NCBI GenBank assembly: GCA_037962975.1
Contig: CM075675.1
Span: 49,708,501-49,772,500 of the forward strand
Direction: 5' to 3'
Source: Clitoria ternatea
Lineage: Eukaryota; Streptophyta; Magnoliopsida; Fabales; Fabaceae
Length of the DNA: 64,000 nt
The notes beneath the pieces were generated by a model, which saw only the letters and a list, made by a program, of their open reading frames with translations, was not told the DNA's origin and searched no databases. Each line of letters begins with the position of its first letter. The stretch's first letter is position 1. The position numbers and the translations under genes are program-made. Positions 46,563 through 57,510 of the stretch are shown piece after piece.

Positions 46563-49500
46563 CTACTTAGATACCCCTTGTTCGACCTCTGAGTCAGGTA
46601 GAGGGACAATGCAACCATCCACTACTACTTTGAAGGGATTGAGGCCTTCGACATTTAGTGCAACAGTAGGATTCAGGACAACGATCTGCTCCTGACACAG
46701 CTGGAATGGGCTGACATATTTCACAGCAGTATCCCTTTCTGCCGTGATAAGGCTCTCATCCATCTCTTTTTTTAGAGCCTCTAGATTCGATCGGGCTATC
46801 TGAAGCTCCCTCTCCAAGGCAAGCTTTTTTAGCAATAAAACATTATATGTCTCCTCGACCTTTGATACTTTCTGATCCCAATAGGAACATCTCTCCTCCG
46901 TAACCGATAATTGTAACTCTGTCCAATCTCGCCCCGCTCTAGTGGCTTTTGAATCTTCCTCAACATTAGTTAACTCCAACCTCGCTGAATCCCGCTCCGC
47001 CCGTGCGGCTTTTAATTCTACTTCCGATCGCTGTAAGACCGATTTCATAGTGGCTATCAACTCCCTCGTTTCCCCAATATGAGCGGAATCTTTTTTCTTC
47101 CCCTCTCGCAGCAGCTCATTCTCTTCCTTCAAGGCGTCACGTTCCTGAGTTAATGCATCCACTACCTTGTCCTGATCAGCCATTCGCTTCTCAATGGCTC
47201 GAGATAATGAAGTCGCTCGGAGTCCAAACATCTCCATAGCTCGGCATGTAACATCCCGATTTTTATAAAAATAACTTAAAAAGGATTAAAGAAGAATTTC
47301 TGAATGAAATTCTGAGTGAAAAATGAATAAGACAAGATTTTTCGAGTAAAATGAATCAGATTCCGAGTGAAATGAATCTGACTCCGAGTAAAATAAGACA
47401 GAACACTGTGTTCGATTGAGACATCATTAAGAGAATCATTCCTGAACGAAGTGACGCTGTGTTCGATTGAGACACGTTCGAGTAAAACAAATCCAAGTGA
47501 AACGTCTTCGAGAGGAACGTTTCCCATTAAGTTACCGAGTGAAGTGTCTCTGTGACACTTCCGAGGGATACATTTCGAGTGAGTCTTTCCAGAAAGAGTG
47601 CTTCTGGACAAAGATTTCAACTCCGATTATGCTCTCCAAGTGAATAATTCCGAGGAGGATAAATATCCGAGTAATCCTTTCATGTGGAGTAATTTCCGAG
47701 AAAGGAATTGGACTTCGAATTCCGAGTGATCTTTCAGATGAAAGACTTCCGAGTGAACGCAAGAGGAAGACTTTGACTCGGTAAAAGGTATATCCGAGTG
47801 AGATATGCCTGATTAAGGTATTTCCGAATAAGACAATTGTGAAAGGGTCATTTCCGAGTAAGGGAAGCCGAGTGTTTCATAAGAAGAAACCTTTCCGAGT
47901 GAAGTTCCTCCGAATGAAGGAATTCTAAGCGAAAAGAGGCTCTGATGAATCCTCTCAGAAAGAGATGCCCATATGCTAAAATTGAGTCGGGATATGCTGA
48001 GACCGAGTCAGAATACACAGAAACCGATTCAGAAATTAATAAATATTTTACTGTGGATGCTTTCCACATAAATTTATTCTTCTACCTTCTAGCAGTTTCA
48101 CTTTTAAGATATTTTCTAAGAATGGGACCCTTTTTGATGTGCTGTCCCCTTTTCCTTAAATATCTTAATCTTTCATTATCATGAAAGAGACGTATGTCAG
48201 AATACTTCTATTCATTCACGTCTCTTCTGCATATAAATACTTCCATTATTGGATTAATGAAAGAACTTTTGGAAAGTGAAATTATCATCTAAAATTCTCT
48301 TATTCCAAACTTTATTGGAAACCAACGAATAAGAAGAAAGTTAAGTCTTCATTTCCTTCTCTTTACAAAGGAAGCTTGGACTGGTGCAGAAGTACAATTC
48401 CAGTCAGTATTTGAGAGTAGTGACTGGATATAATTTTAAAAGCTACTGGAACTCTTTAATTCCAGGTAGGGGGAGTGTACATCTCAAATAGATGGTTTAT
48501 GAATGGATTTGGGGTATTATTGATATGATATATGTGATATATGTATGAAATGTTATGTGAGACTCCAATTGAATTACATACTTTATGTTAATTATTTTTC
48601 ATTCATATTAAGTTATATGTGATGTTGTTGTCCATGATACTGAGTTCATATGAGATTGATGAAGGTGATATGATATGAATTATAGGCATGAAATTATTAT
48701 GTGTTATGCCTATTGTATTACCGAGTGGAATGATATGATGAGATGGTATTGATATGTGGTTGATTGATAATTGATATTTGTTTGATATATCAATTGTATT
48801 GAGACGCACACAGGACTGCAGGGGGCCTGTGATGCCGGTCCAGTTGTGGACGCGCCTGTTGATGGCCTAGACCCTGTGGTGGTTCCTATATACCACGGAC
48901 GCCTTTGAGTGTGACTCAAGGCCAGCCCGTAGCACTGAGTAGAGGACTGCTATCACTCTGGGAGTGGTACTCGGTGTTACATTATGGGCGCAGAGCGGTT
49001 TGGTACCTGTAAAATGGCCGGATCAGCGAGAAGCTGAGTTATGGCTCGGGGAGCCAGTGTTACAACACAAACAGTATAATGATACCATTTTGGTTAGTCA
49101 TGTATACTGATGTTGATACATATTAATGGATCCATTTAATTGAGCATATGCATAACTGATTTATGTGTTATTGAGAATGACATGCTGTTATGATGAGTAT
49201 GTATATGTCTCGGTTTTGAGAATGAATGACTTGTTATGTTTGCCGAGTGCAGTTTGCTATACTCGCCGAGTGATGTTATATTTACCGAGTGGTAAAATGG
49301 TTATAATTGCCGAATGAAAATTTAAATTATTGCAGAGTGATTTGATGTAATTGCCGAGTGTGAGTTAGAATTGCCGAGTGTGAATTATTGGCTGAGTGTG
49401 ATCAGTTTTAGTTTTATAGTTATTAATTGGACTTTTAATCCAATTCAATAACTGTTATTTGATATGTTTATGCTCACCCTCTACAATTATTATTTTTACA

Positions 49501-50224
49501 GTGAATGAAGGGCCCAACCATGATATGTGAAGACACTCAGCTGCTCGGATTGTATATGGGTAGAAGCCTTGGCCGGCTCCTGAATACCGAGTGCTTTTAT
49601 TTTTTATTGTAAACTTAAAAGAACCGATCGGCTTTTGTAAAAACTGATATTGTAATTGTTTAATTCAAACTCTATTTTAGAAATTTGAATTAATTGCAAA
49701 ATTTTATTTGATTTATTGAAATATATTTTAAAAATTGAGGATGTTATACGACACATGGCAACGGGGTCGGAAGAAGCAAATCTTTCCTCATCTTCTCCAA
49801 AAAGAATGGTGTGATCCACAAACTGTGAAATGAAAAAATGCATGTTCCAAAGAGAGAGACCCGGGCTCCTATCTGTACCTAACGACCCGTTAAGTAATTC
49901 CTTTTCAAGGCAATCAGTCAAAACCACATCACTCGAAATAGCCCCGGCAATATACTCTGCGGACAGGAATCGACTGGGCTCGGACATTGCATCCCTGTTT
50001 AACCTGGAAATCTCCCCACTAGTCACCAAGCTAGTACCCCCTAAATCTTTTTCCCCCTCGCCGACGGAGTCACTAGTAACCACTGAAGGCGGGCAAAGCT
50101 CGGACGACCCAACACCCCCTGCCCCCACCGAAGAAAGTCTCAGTTTTATAGCCATGACTCCCTCTGGATGCACCTCCTGGAAACGCCTCATCAAATCCTT
50201 AAGTGTCAACTGGCGCGGAGCCAT
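46563..50224 (-). pseudogene. Antisense ORF copy A of the Tat element, split by a solo LTR
   Basis: On the minus strand the protein starts at 50224 (MAPRQLTLKDLMRRFQEVHP), continues to SLWNMHFFISQFVDHTILFG and MCR at about 49755, is interrupted by the LTR at 47247-49748, and resumes as MEMFGLRATSLSRAIEKRM (47237) to 46563. The second part is a long coiled coil (EELL/KKE heptads), then a conserved tail KYVSPFQLCQEQIVVLNP. It corresponds to the second part of copy B and lacks the upstream domain. Function is unknown. Such antisense ORFs are recurrent in Tat elements. Confidence 0.7.
47247..49748 (+). mobile_element. Solo LTR (TGTAACATCC type) in antisense ORF copy A
   Basis: 2502 bp, starting TGTAACATCCCGATTTT and ending TGAGGATGTTATA. 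Target duplication with one mismatch: CGGCA (47242-47246) and CGACA (49749-49753). The left third has very many CCGAGTGA-like units, and the middle has a GC-rich GCCGGTCCAG / GGCCAGCCCGTAGCACTGAG block. No pol or primer-binding site. Orientation is assigned from the polarity of similar LTRs and is not certain. Confidence 0.75.
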
Positions 50225-50610
50225 GTCACCTACCTACAAGCATATAACACACAGTCAGCAACACATAAAAAGTAAGTAGCTCAGTCGATGACTGATGAAT
50301 TTTCGGTACTCTACAAGTTTTAATAATTTAAATTCTGAATGAGGAACACACTCCTCAGCACTCTACAGACTTTTACCAGTAAATAAAAGTTTGGGCGAGA
50401 AGCATACCCTCAGCACATACGATAAATCTTCAGGTGTTACATGAAGCGAGACTCCCAAACACATACGCACACGACACAAGCAATAACATAAGGGTTAAAG
50501 TACGGATAAAGACCCGGGTCCCAAAAATGCATTATTCATTAAAATGCTTTTCTCATTCATTACAAGCGAAGGATACATATTCAGCAAAAACTATATAAAA
50601 ACAAAAGTAA

Positions 50611-52760
50611 CTAAGCGAGGGGATCAGCAGTCGGTGTGTCAGTAGTTGGGGTCGGTGTATCAGCAATTGAGGCCTCGGTTGCAGTCTTAGGAGCGTTAGA
50701 AGTTACGGCTGGGTCAGCACGATCCTCTATTTCGACCCTGACAGTAGAACCAATGGCTACCTCTTCCTCATCCTCGGAGTCGGAAATGTCCACTATCTTG
50801 CCATCTACAATACTACGAAAAGGGCCGACACCTTTCAAGTTCAACTCCAAGGTAGGATTCAGTAGTCGTATCTGCTGCTGACATAGTTTAAAGGTCGATA
50901 CGTACTTCTCTGACACCTCTTCTACAACAAAAGCTTTATAAGACTCTCTCTTCTCCCTCTCTTTCTCCAGAGCTGACTCCGCATCTTTCAGCTTCTTATC
51001 CACCTCATTTTTGCTTTCACAGACCAAGGCATAAGCCTTCTCAACAAAAGTCAACCTCTTGCCCAAGTTGGCACACTGCTCGGTCGCGGTCGCCAACTCC
51101 ACCTCGACCAGCTTCTTGTCCCTCCGAGTCTCAAACAGCTCAGTCTTAGCCTGGTTGAGCTCGTTGGTTATTCCCCCAACCTCCTTTTAGGCGTTGCTAA
51201 GCTGTAAGGAAGAAAAGTTACAAGACTGCTGCAACTGGCTTTTCCCCTTAAGCAAAGCAGCCTTTTTAGCACACAACATTCCCAGTTCCTTCTCCTACTC
51301 AACGAACTTCTTCTCCAAGAACTGAGTCATGGAAGTCGCTCAGAGGTTGAACATCTCGATGGTCCGACACATGGAGGGCGCGTTTGAACCTTCAAACTTC
51401 TTTTCATCCTCCATGAAGACCACAGTCTGATCCACAAAGCCAGGGATAGGGAAATGGACATTCCACAATGATTGAACCGGATTGTGAGTACCGGCCAGAG
51501 TCCCATTGGCAAAGCGCTCCCATGCCCTCTCCTCAAGCTCTGTCTCACTAGGAAGAGTCGCAACAATTTGCTCCGCCAACACCTCTCTTACAAAAACGGC
51601 CCCCTCTGGTCTTCGGCCCATTTGGCTCCAAAGCTCAGGGAACTCCTCCTCCTTCTCAGGATTATCGGAGACCACAATCCGAAAGATTCTACCCCCGGTT
51701 GGTCTTCAGTGCATCTGGGGGAGTCAATACGGTTCGCCCCGATAGCCTCTGATTTGGCCTCTCCTTCAGATTGCCCCACTCAGAGCCTTTTTGATGTTCG
51801 CCCCGTCTCCCTTTCCAACTGTGAAGAAGTCGGAACCATGGAGATGGGGAGGAGAACCCTCAGGGATAGCAGAGCTCTCGCCCTTCGATGATATTTTCTT
51901 ACCCTGTCCTGCTCGAGAACCCCTCCCAGGATAATGCTTCTTCAAGTCTTTCATAGAAAGTTTCTCCAGAGCCATGTCAGCTGCACAAGTAGCATACAAT
52001 TAAACAAAACAAGTCGTAAAACAAAAAGAGGCACGACAATAATAAGAACCACTCTCACCTATCCAGGCGTCAAGAGAATCTAGGTGAGGGGATAGGGCGA
52101 TCAAGGCCTGAGAGCTAAAGAAAATCCCCAAGTCATCTGACAGAAATTTGGAGTCTGTCCTCTCGGACAAACTCAAGTCATCCCAAGATACGCGAAATTG
52201 AACTGGGTTGCGGGTCTAGTACAGTGGGAAACGAGGTTGGGAGTCGGGATAATGTAAAAAATCCTCCCCAGGCGGATCTAGTCCAATTCAGATTTTGAAG
52301 AAGCCCATTTTGAAATTTTTATAGGACTGATCGAAAGCCCTAATAAGATTACGGTGAGCAACACCGTTCAGAGAAATTCACCCCATTGGCACTCCGGCTT
52401 TAGGGACTTTTGCATTAAAAAAATAAAAAAAGAGAGGAACTGAGGGGACGCGGCCGAAGTGCTCGCATAAAATCTCAAATGCCCACACAAATGCCCAGCC
52501 GTTTGGATGTAATTGGGTAGGGACGATGTTCAAGGCACACAATACCCTAATTTGGAAATCAAAAAAGCGGAAGGAAAGATGGAGTCGGGAGAAAAAAGTC
52601 TTATACACAAAGGTGAAGTCTAACTCGCTAGGATCCCTACGCTCATGGCAAACCCTATCGAGCTTTGAATAGCAAATACACTCCATATTTTGGGCAAGAA
52701 TACAGTGGTTGAAGGTCCCCGACGCCCATAACTGGGCCATAGAATCCTCATGTTAGAGAG
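50611..52760 (-). pseudogene. Antisense ORF copy B of the Tat element (gypsy-type transposon protein)
   Basis: Minus strand, apparently two exons. Exon 1 (about 52740-52040) has FFDFQIRVLCALNIVPTQLH and WAFVWAFEILCEHFGRVPSV, the pattern of the putative gypsy-type transposon domain (PF04195 as I recall it), and ends at a GTGAGAG donor near 52060. Exon 2 starts after TTGTGCAG at about 51980 (MALEKLSMKDLKKHYPG), continues with SLWNVHFPIPGFVDQTVVF and MCRTIEMFNL (51340), a coiled coil, and EKYVSTFKLCQQQIRLLNP, ending at 50611 with acidic and Thr/Pro-rich sequence. Several stops interrupt it. Biochemical role unknown. Confidence 0.7.
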
Positions 52761-53233
52761 ACGAAGAAACGAGTAGCACCTTATCTTTCACCCAATCGTA
52801 ATCCCCCTCTATAAATACGCTAGACAGCCCTCACCGGCAAAGAAAATAGGAAACAAAGAGAAGCACTAACCTGGTAAAGAGAAACCCTAGCAAAATCAAA
52901 GATGCAAGTGTAACAATGGAAGTCACAGCAGAGATACGCAAGACTCTCAATTACTAAGGTTAAGGATGAATAGAGATGTGGAAAGTCTGAAAGTTTTGAA
53001 AGGGAAAAAGGAAATGAATTTATAAGAGGGAAATGCCTTTTGATCATACTTCTTAATCCAACGGTGGGAAGACTAAGGGATGAGAAGGCACGATAGACGC
53101 GATGCATCTAAGAGTTGACGCACCCAGAGGAAGCCGTATGGTCCAGAATCCAATGGTAAAGATCCCTTGAGCCCCAAATCGATGGATGTAATTCTTTAAG
53201 ACAACTTTGGGTGAAACGACACACCCTTAAATG

Positions 53234-53714
53234 TAGGGATGGCAAAATGGGCCAGGCCCAACGAGCTGGCTCGCCAAGCCCGCCAAATTTGGCGGGGCGG
53301 ACAAGAATTTTTAGCCCGCCTCCCGTGAAGGCCTGTCCCACCTGGCCCGCCAAATTGGCGGGCCAAAACCTTGGCGGGGCGGGCCGGCCCGACGGGCCCC
53401 CGCCAAAAGAAAAAAATATATAAATATTACTAATTTATACTTTATTTTATTAAAATATATACTTTGATTTTCTAAAATTAAAAAAAAAAGTAACATCTCT
53501 TACTATTTATATATTTCTTTTAATAATATTTTCTTTAATTTTTTTAAAAAATTATTTTTCTAATTTTTTAATCTTAATTTGACACATTTTTTTCAAACAA
53601 AATTGCAATTTTAACTTTGGCGGGCCGGCCCGCCAGCCCGCCTTAGGTAGAGCGAGCCCTAAATTTTGGCCCGTTTAACTTAGCGGGGCGGGCCAGCCCG
53701 TTTTGCCATCCCTA
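53234..53714. mobile_element. hAT-type MITE with GGCGGGCC-rich ends
   Basis: 481 bp. Ends TAGGGATGGCAAAATGGG and (inverted) TAGGGATGGCAAAACGGG. Perfect 8-bp target duplication CTTAAATG (53226-53233 and 53715-53722), the hAT signature. GC-rich subterminal palindromic GGCGGGCC arms surround an AT-rich core. Non-coding. Confidence 0.88.
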
Positions 53715-53829
53715 CTTAAATGGCCTGGGGATTCAGAAATGGTACAATCATGACAAGCGCGTGTCCCCACCACTTCGTAGTGACAAATGGCGGTTATCGT
53801 ACTCTCGCCACGTCACCAAGACCTTCCTC

Positions 53830-54003
53830 ACTCAGAAATAAAGACCTTACTCACTCGAAAATAAAGACCTTCCTCACTCGGAAATAAGGACGTTCCTCAC
53901 TCAGACATGAAGACCTTCCTCACTCGGAAAGGAAGACTCTACTCATTCAAAGATGAAGATTCTCCTCATTCAAAGATGAAGACTCTCCTCATTCGGAAAT
54001 AAA
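53830..54003. repeat. 23-bp tandem repeat before the Tat 3' LTR
   Basis: About 7.5 units of ACTCGGAAATAAAGACCTTCCTC with an exact 23-bp spacing and drifting sequence. It lies upstream of the start of antisense ORF copy B, so it may belong to that ORF's promoter region or to the element's 3' untranslated region. Confidence 0.9.
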
Positions 54004-54153
54004 TAATCTCAATGTTTTTATTAACCCAAGTATCTTACATACGTTGCCACTTAAAGCAAGGCAAAGAGGGATTACCCGACTTATATTTAAACCACTTCGC
54101 CCGGCCTTACACCTAAGGCTCGTGGCTAAGGGGCTCCTGTTCCCCCCTCAATA

Positions 54154-54372
54154 TGAGAGGTGGTCTCCACCAATCCCCTATATCTCTCTCTAATATCAAA
54201 TATTAGATTAGTTTACATCTTAAGCCATTGGGCCGAAGCCCACCTGATAACTTTTGTATAAAAGCACGTGTTGTTCACATTGTAACCTAAGTGACACATA
54301 ATAGAGATTAATAGACCTAATTCCTAGGAGGATTTTCCTAGGGTTTTATGCTTACTACTCTTTGTGTGAACA
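54154..54372 (+). repeat. 3' LTR of the Tat element
   Basis: 219 bp, TGAGAGGTGG to GTGTGAACA, colinear with 38716-38934 with a modest number of substitutions. It also has a TATA box (TTGTATAAAAGCACG). Confidence 0.88.
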
Positions 54373-54681
54373 CATAGTAAAAATTATTAATTTGAAGATG
54401 AATTAAGGTGAATTCTTAGAAAATAAAATAAATAGATGGTATGATCTTGATGTGGCTAGATGATATTTTATATTGGAGTATATCTTTATTTTGAAATTTT
54501 TAAAAAGATTAAATGTATATTTAAGCCTTATACAACTATTAGATTAAGAGGCAACACTAATTTCTATTTAGCTCATAATGTGAAAAATTTTACATTATAA
54601 TACATCATTAAGCTTGTATATATATCTCATAAATTAACAAATGATATGTAATAGCTTTGCGAGTGCTACTCTAGCAATATC
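54373..54681. other. AT-rich spacer, no gene
   Basis: Flank of the Tat element beginning CATAG. No coding or repeat structure that I can support. Confidence 0.5.
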
Positions 54682-55188
54682 CATGTTGTGAAAATTTGAT
54701 TGGATTGGCCGGTTCGACCTGTTAGATCGGGAACCAGTCAAGATACAGGTATGGATAAGTAATAAAATTGAGACAGTTTAGAATCGATCAAAATCGACAC
54801 AAGTAAGAAAATTGAGACATTTCAAAATCAGTCAAAACCTACTGAAAATCGCAGTTGAACTGACCATATTTTAAAAAATTGTTTTTCTCATTGTTTTGTT
54901 ATTTTTAAAAAAAGTTATGTTCTAAATTATTTTTATATGAATAAAAGACTCATATATAATATTTACATAATATTTTTATTTATTATAATTTTTATCCTAT
55001 AAAACATGTAATGTGATCCTTAATTAACTTAATATTATATAATTTATTATTAATATATCGTGAATTATATTATATAAAAATATTTTTTTATTATCACGAT
55101 TTGACTATAGTTTAATCATGGTTGAATTAATGAATCGTAAATTAGTGCCTTCATCGGTTCAATCACTAGTTCGATTCTTAAAATATTG
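54682..55188. mobile_element. Mutator-type MITE, second member
   Basis: Termini CATGTTGTGAAAATTTGATTGG and (inverted) CAATATTTTAAGAATCG, same family as 31844-32283 (GGCCGGTTCGACCTG at the left, GGTTCAATCACTAGTTCGA at the right). The flanks AGCAATATC and AACAATATA agree at seven of nine bases, consistent with an old 9-bp duplication. Confidence 0.65.
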
Positions 55189-55271
55189 AACAATATACGT
55201 CAAATCAAATGGAAGATGAAGGATTGTCTCAAAGGATCCTTTAAGTTGCATAGAAAAAGTCTATTGATTCT

Positions 55272-56587
55272 CCTGGGACTAAAAGTAGTTTTTTTATTAA
55301 TGGGTTTTTTTTAAAATATTGATAAAAGTAGGGTTGTTTTTGAAAAAACAATTACATGTCTAGGGTTCCTTTTGTATGTCGTATTGGGCCCATACGACAC
55401 ACAAGTCGTATCTACGCGGTGTGACACAACATGAACATGATACGTGGTTGTGTCACATCAATCACAGATGACATCACTATTATCAACTATTAAAAATCAT
55501 AGCCGTGGACAATTCATCTCACATCCAAAATATGAAACGTCATGTGACAATTGTAACACTATCTGCGGTTAAAGATTTCAACCACAAACGATACTAAATA
55601 AAACTAAGATAAAAACTATATTTTTTAAATCAATATATATTAGTAAATTTAACATGCAATACATTAAATACCATAACTAATTAAATAAATTACTATAATT
55701 ATTAAAATCAAATCCACTATATTTAGTACCTAAAAATTTGAAATTAATTAAAAATTCAAATTAAAAATAAAATATATATTATCCTTAATATCTTTAGTCA
55801 CTATAATTATAAATTTTATTTTTGTAAAATATAATTTCTTTTCATATTTAGATTAACTTATTATTTAACAAATATAAATTTAAATAATCATGTATTACTA
55901 AATAAAACTAATTAGAAAGAAATAGATTTTATCATATGTATTTTATAATAAAGGAGATAAGTGTTTTATTTAGTTTTATTTACTAATGTATGATATTTAA
56001 ATTAAATTTATTAAATATTGAGTTAATCTAAAGATTAGAAGAAATTATATTTTAAAAATAAAATTCATAATTATACTGACTAAAGATATTAAGGATACTA
56101 TATATTTTACTTTTAATTTAAATTTTTAATTAATTTCAAAATTTTAGGTATTAAATATAGTATTGGTATAGTATTTTATTTAAATAGTTGTGGTATTTAA
56201 TGTATTGCATGTTAAATTTACTAATATATTGATTTTTTTTATAAAAATATAATTTTTGTCTTAATTTTATTCAGTATTGTTTGCGGTTGAAATCTTTAAC
56301 CGCTGACAGTGTTACAATTGACACATGTCATTTCACATTCTAGATGTGAAATGAATTGTCAGCTGTCATAATTTTTAACCGCTGACAATAGTGGTGTCGT
56401 CCGTGATTGATGCGATATAGTCATGTGTCATGCTCTTGTTGTGCCGCACTGCGTAGATACAATTTATGTATCATTTGAGCCTAATACTACACACAAAAAG
56501 AACCCAAACATGTAATTTTAAAAAAAAACATATATATTTTTAAAAAACCCTATTAATAAAAAAGCCACTAAAAACATATTACCAGGG
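55272..56587. repeat. Large foldback (inverted repeat) element
   Basis: Left arm about 55272-55911 and right arm about 55969-56587 are inverted copies separated by a 57-bp AT-rich loop. Matching landmarks, outside to inside: GTATCTACGCGGTGTG against the complement of CGCACTGCGTAGATAC, ATCAATCACAGATGACATCA against ATCAATCACGGACGACACCA, and GCGGTTAAAGATTTCAACC in both. Arms have diverged and carry small indels. No ORF. Likely a non-autonomous foldback transposon, perhaps Mutator-related. Its RNA could form a hairpin of more than 600 bp. Confidence 0.85.
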
Positions 56588-56750
56588 ACATATTTCATAA
56601 TATTAAAAAAAGTTGGACTAAAACAATAAATTTTATTTTGTAGGGACTGAAATAAAAGATGTTATATTTACAGGAACTGAAAACATATTTAAGCTAATTG
56701 TTCAAAGAACAAAATTTTTTTATCTTTCGTATAATTAAAATATTATAAGT
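56588..56750. other. Spacer with outer flank of the foldback
   Basis: Contains GTAGGGACTGAAATAAAAG and GGAACTGAAAACATATTTAAGC, which look like Mutator-type terminal sequence, but no counterpart was found on the left of the foldback. Confidence 0.35.
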
Positions 56751-57269
56751 TGTAACATTCCGCCTAATTATTAGACCCTAAACATGCAATTAAGGTTAAT
56801 TAAACTTAAAATGTTATACCGATTAATAAAAATACAGGGGAAATTTTTCAAGATTATTTACATCCATCTTAGAACGTCCCCACATGACTCTACGGGTCCC
56901 TAATAATGCATCCTTGGAAGACCCAAAACGACTCAAAGAAAATTTTTCAGCATGCTAACACCTTACACATCGCTCGGTAACTTGAGTCAAATTGGAGTTA
57001 CACAACTCCAATCGAGATGAGCCGAGTTGGTACACCTCCATAACTCAAATACCTATAATTGTTATGAAGAACTCAAAGGCTAATTATGCTCCTAAGACTT
57101 CTTAATTCCTGAATTTATAAAATCAACCTTGCTGAAATTTTCAGCCTGACCACCCTTTAGTATTTTGAGCATAGCTCGAGCTACTGACGTTCGATTACCT
57201 CAAATTGGGTATCAAAAAAATGGTGACAAAATTATCTATAACTTTTATGAAGAAAGAAAAGTCTAAATC

Positions 57270-57510
57270 AGCTTGATTGAGTGAGATTTTGGGCGCTTAA
57301 GCGAGATTTTTGCTTAAGATCTTGCTTGAGCGAAAATTTGACAACATCAGACCCTGGTCAGCTCGCTTGAGCGAGAACGCTCTCGCTTGAGTGAAATTTT
57401 GGCAGAAACCATCCCCAGGGCACTTGCTTAAGCGATATTTGCCCATAATGCACTCTCAAACCCATATAAAGACTCGCTCAAGCGAGATTTGGCTCGTTTG
57501 AGCGAATATG
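57270..57510. repeat. Cluster of GCTTGAGCGAG / CTCGCTCAAGC motifs
   Basis: At least six copies of a short palindrome-like motif in both orientations (for example CTCGCTTGAGCGAGAACG and CTCGCTCAAGCGAGATTTGG) inside the minus-strand LTR. Confidence 0.8.

Larger units (their letters stand above)
38716..54372 (+). mobile_element. Ty3/gypsy retrotransposon, Tat lineage, with antisense ORFs and nested insertions
   Basis: Two 219-bp LTRs (38716-38934, 54154-54372) with CATA on both outer flanks. The PBS-like TGGTGCCCACTGTGGGAC begins at about 38937. Order on the plus strand: gag, protease, reverse transcriptase, RNase H, integrase, which is the Ty3/gypsy order. The integrase has no chromodomain, and minus-strand ORFs lie between pol and the 3' LTR, which is known for Tat-lineage (Grande-like) elements. 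Total length is about 15.7 kb, of which about 4.5 kb is later insertions (42675-44193, 47247-49748, 53234-53714). Many in-frame stops make it non-autonomous now. Confidence 0.88.

Noticed and set aside
49830..50279. 149-codon plus-strand ORF
   Set aside because: It is the complement of antisense ORF copy A, whose minus-strand protein matches copy B.
51472..51891. 139-codon plus-strand ORF
   Set aside because: Complement of antisense ORF copy B. The minus-strand reading has the homologue.
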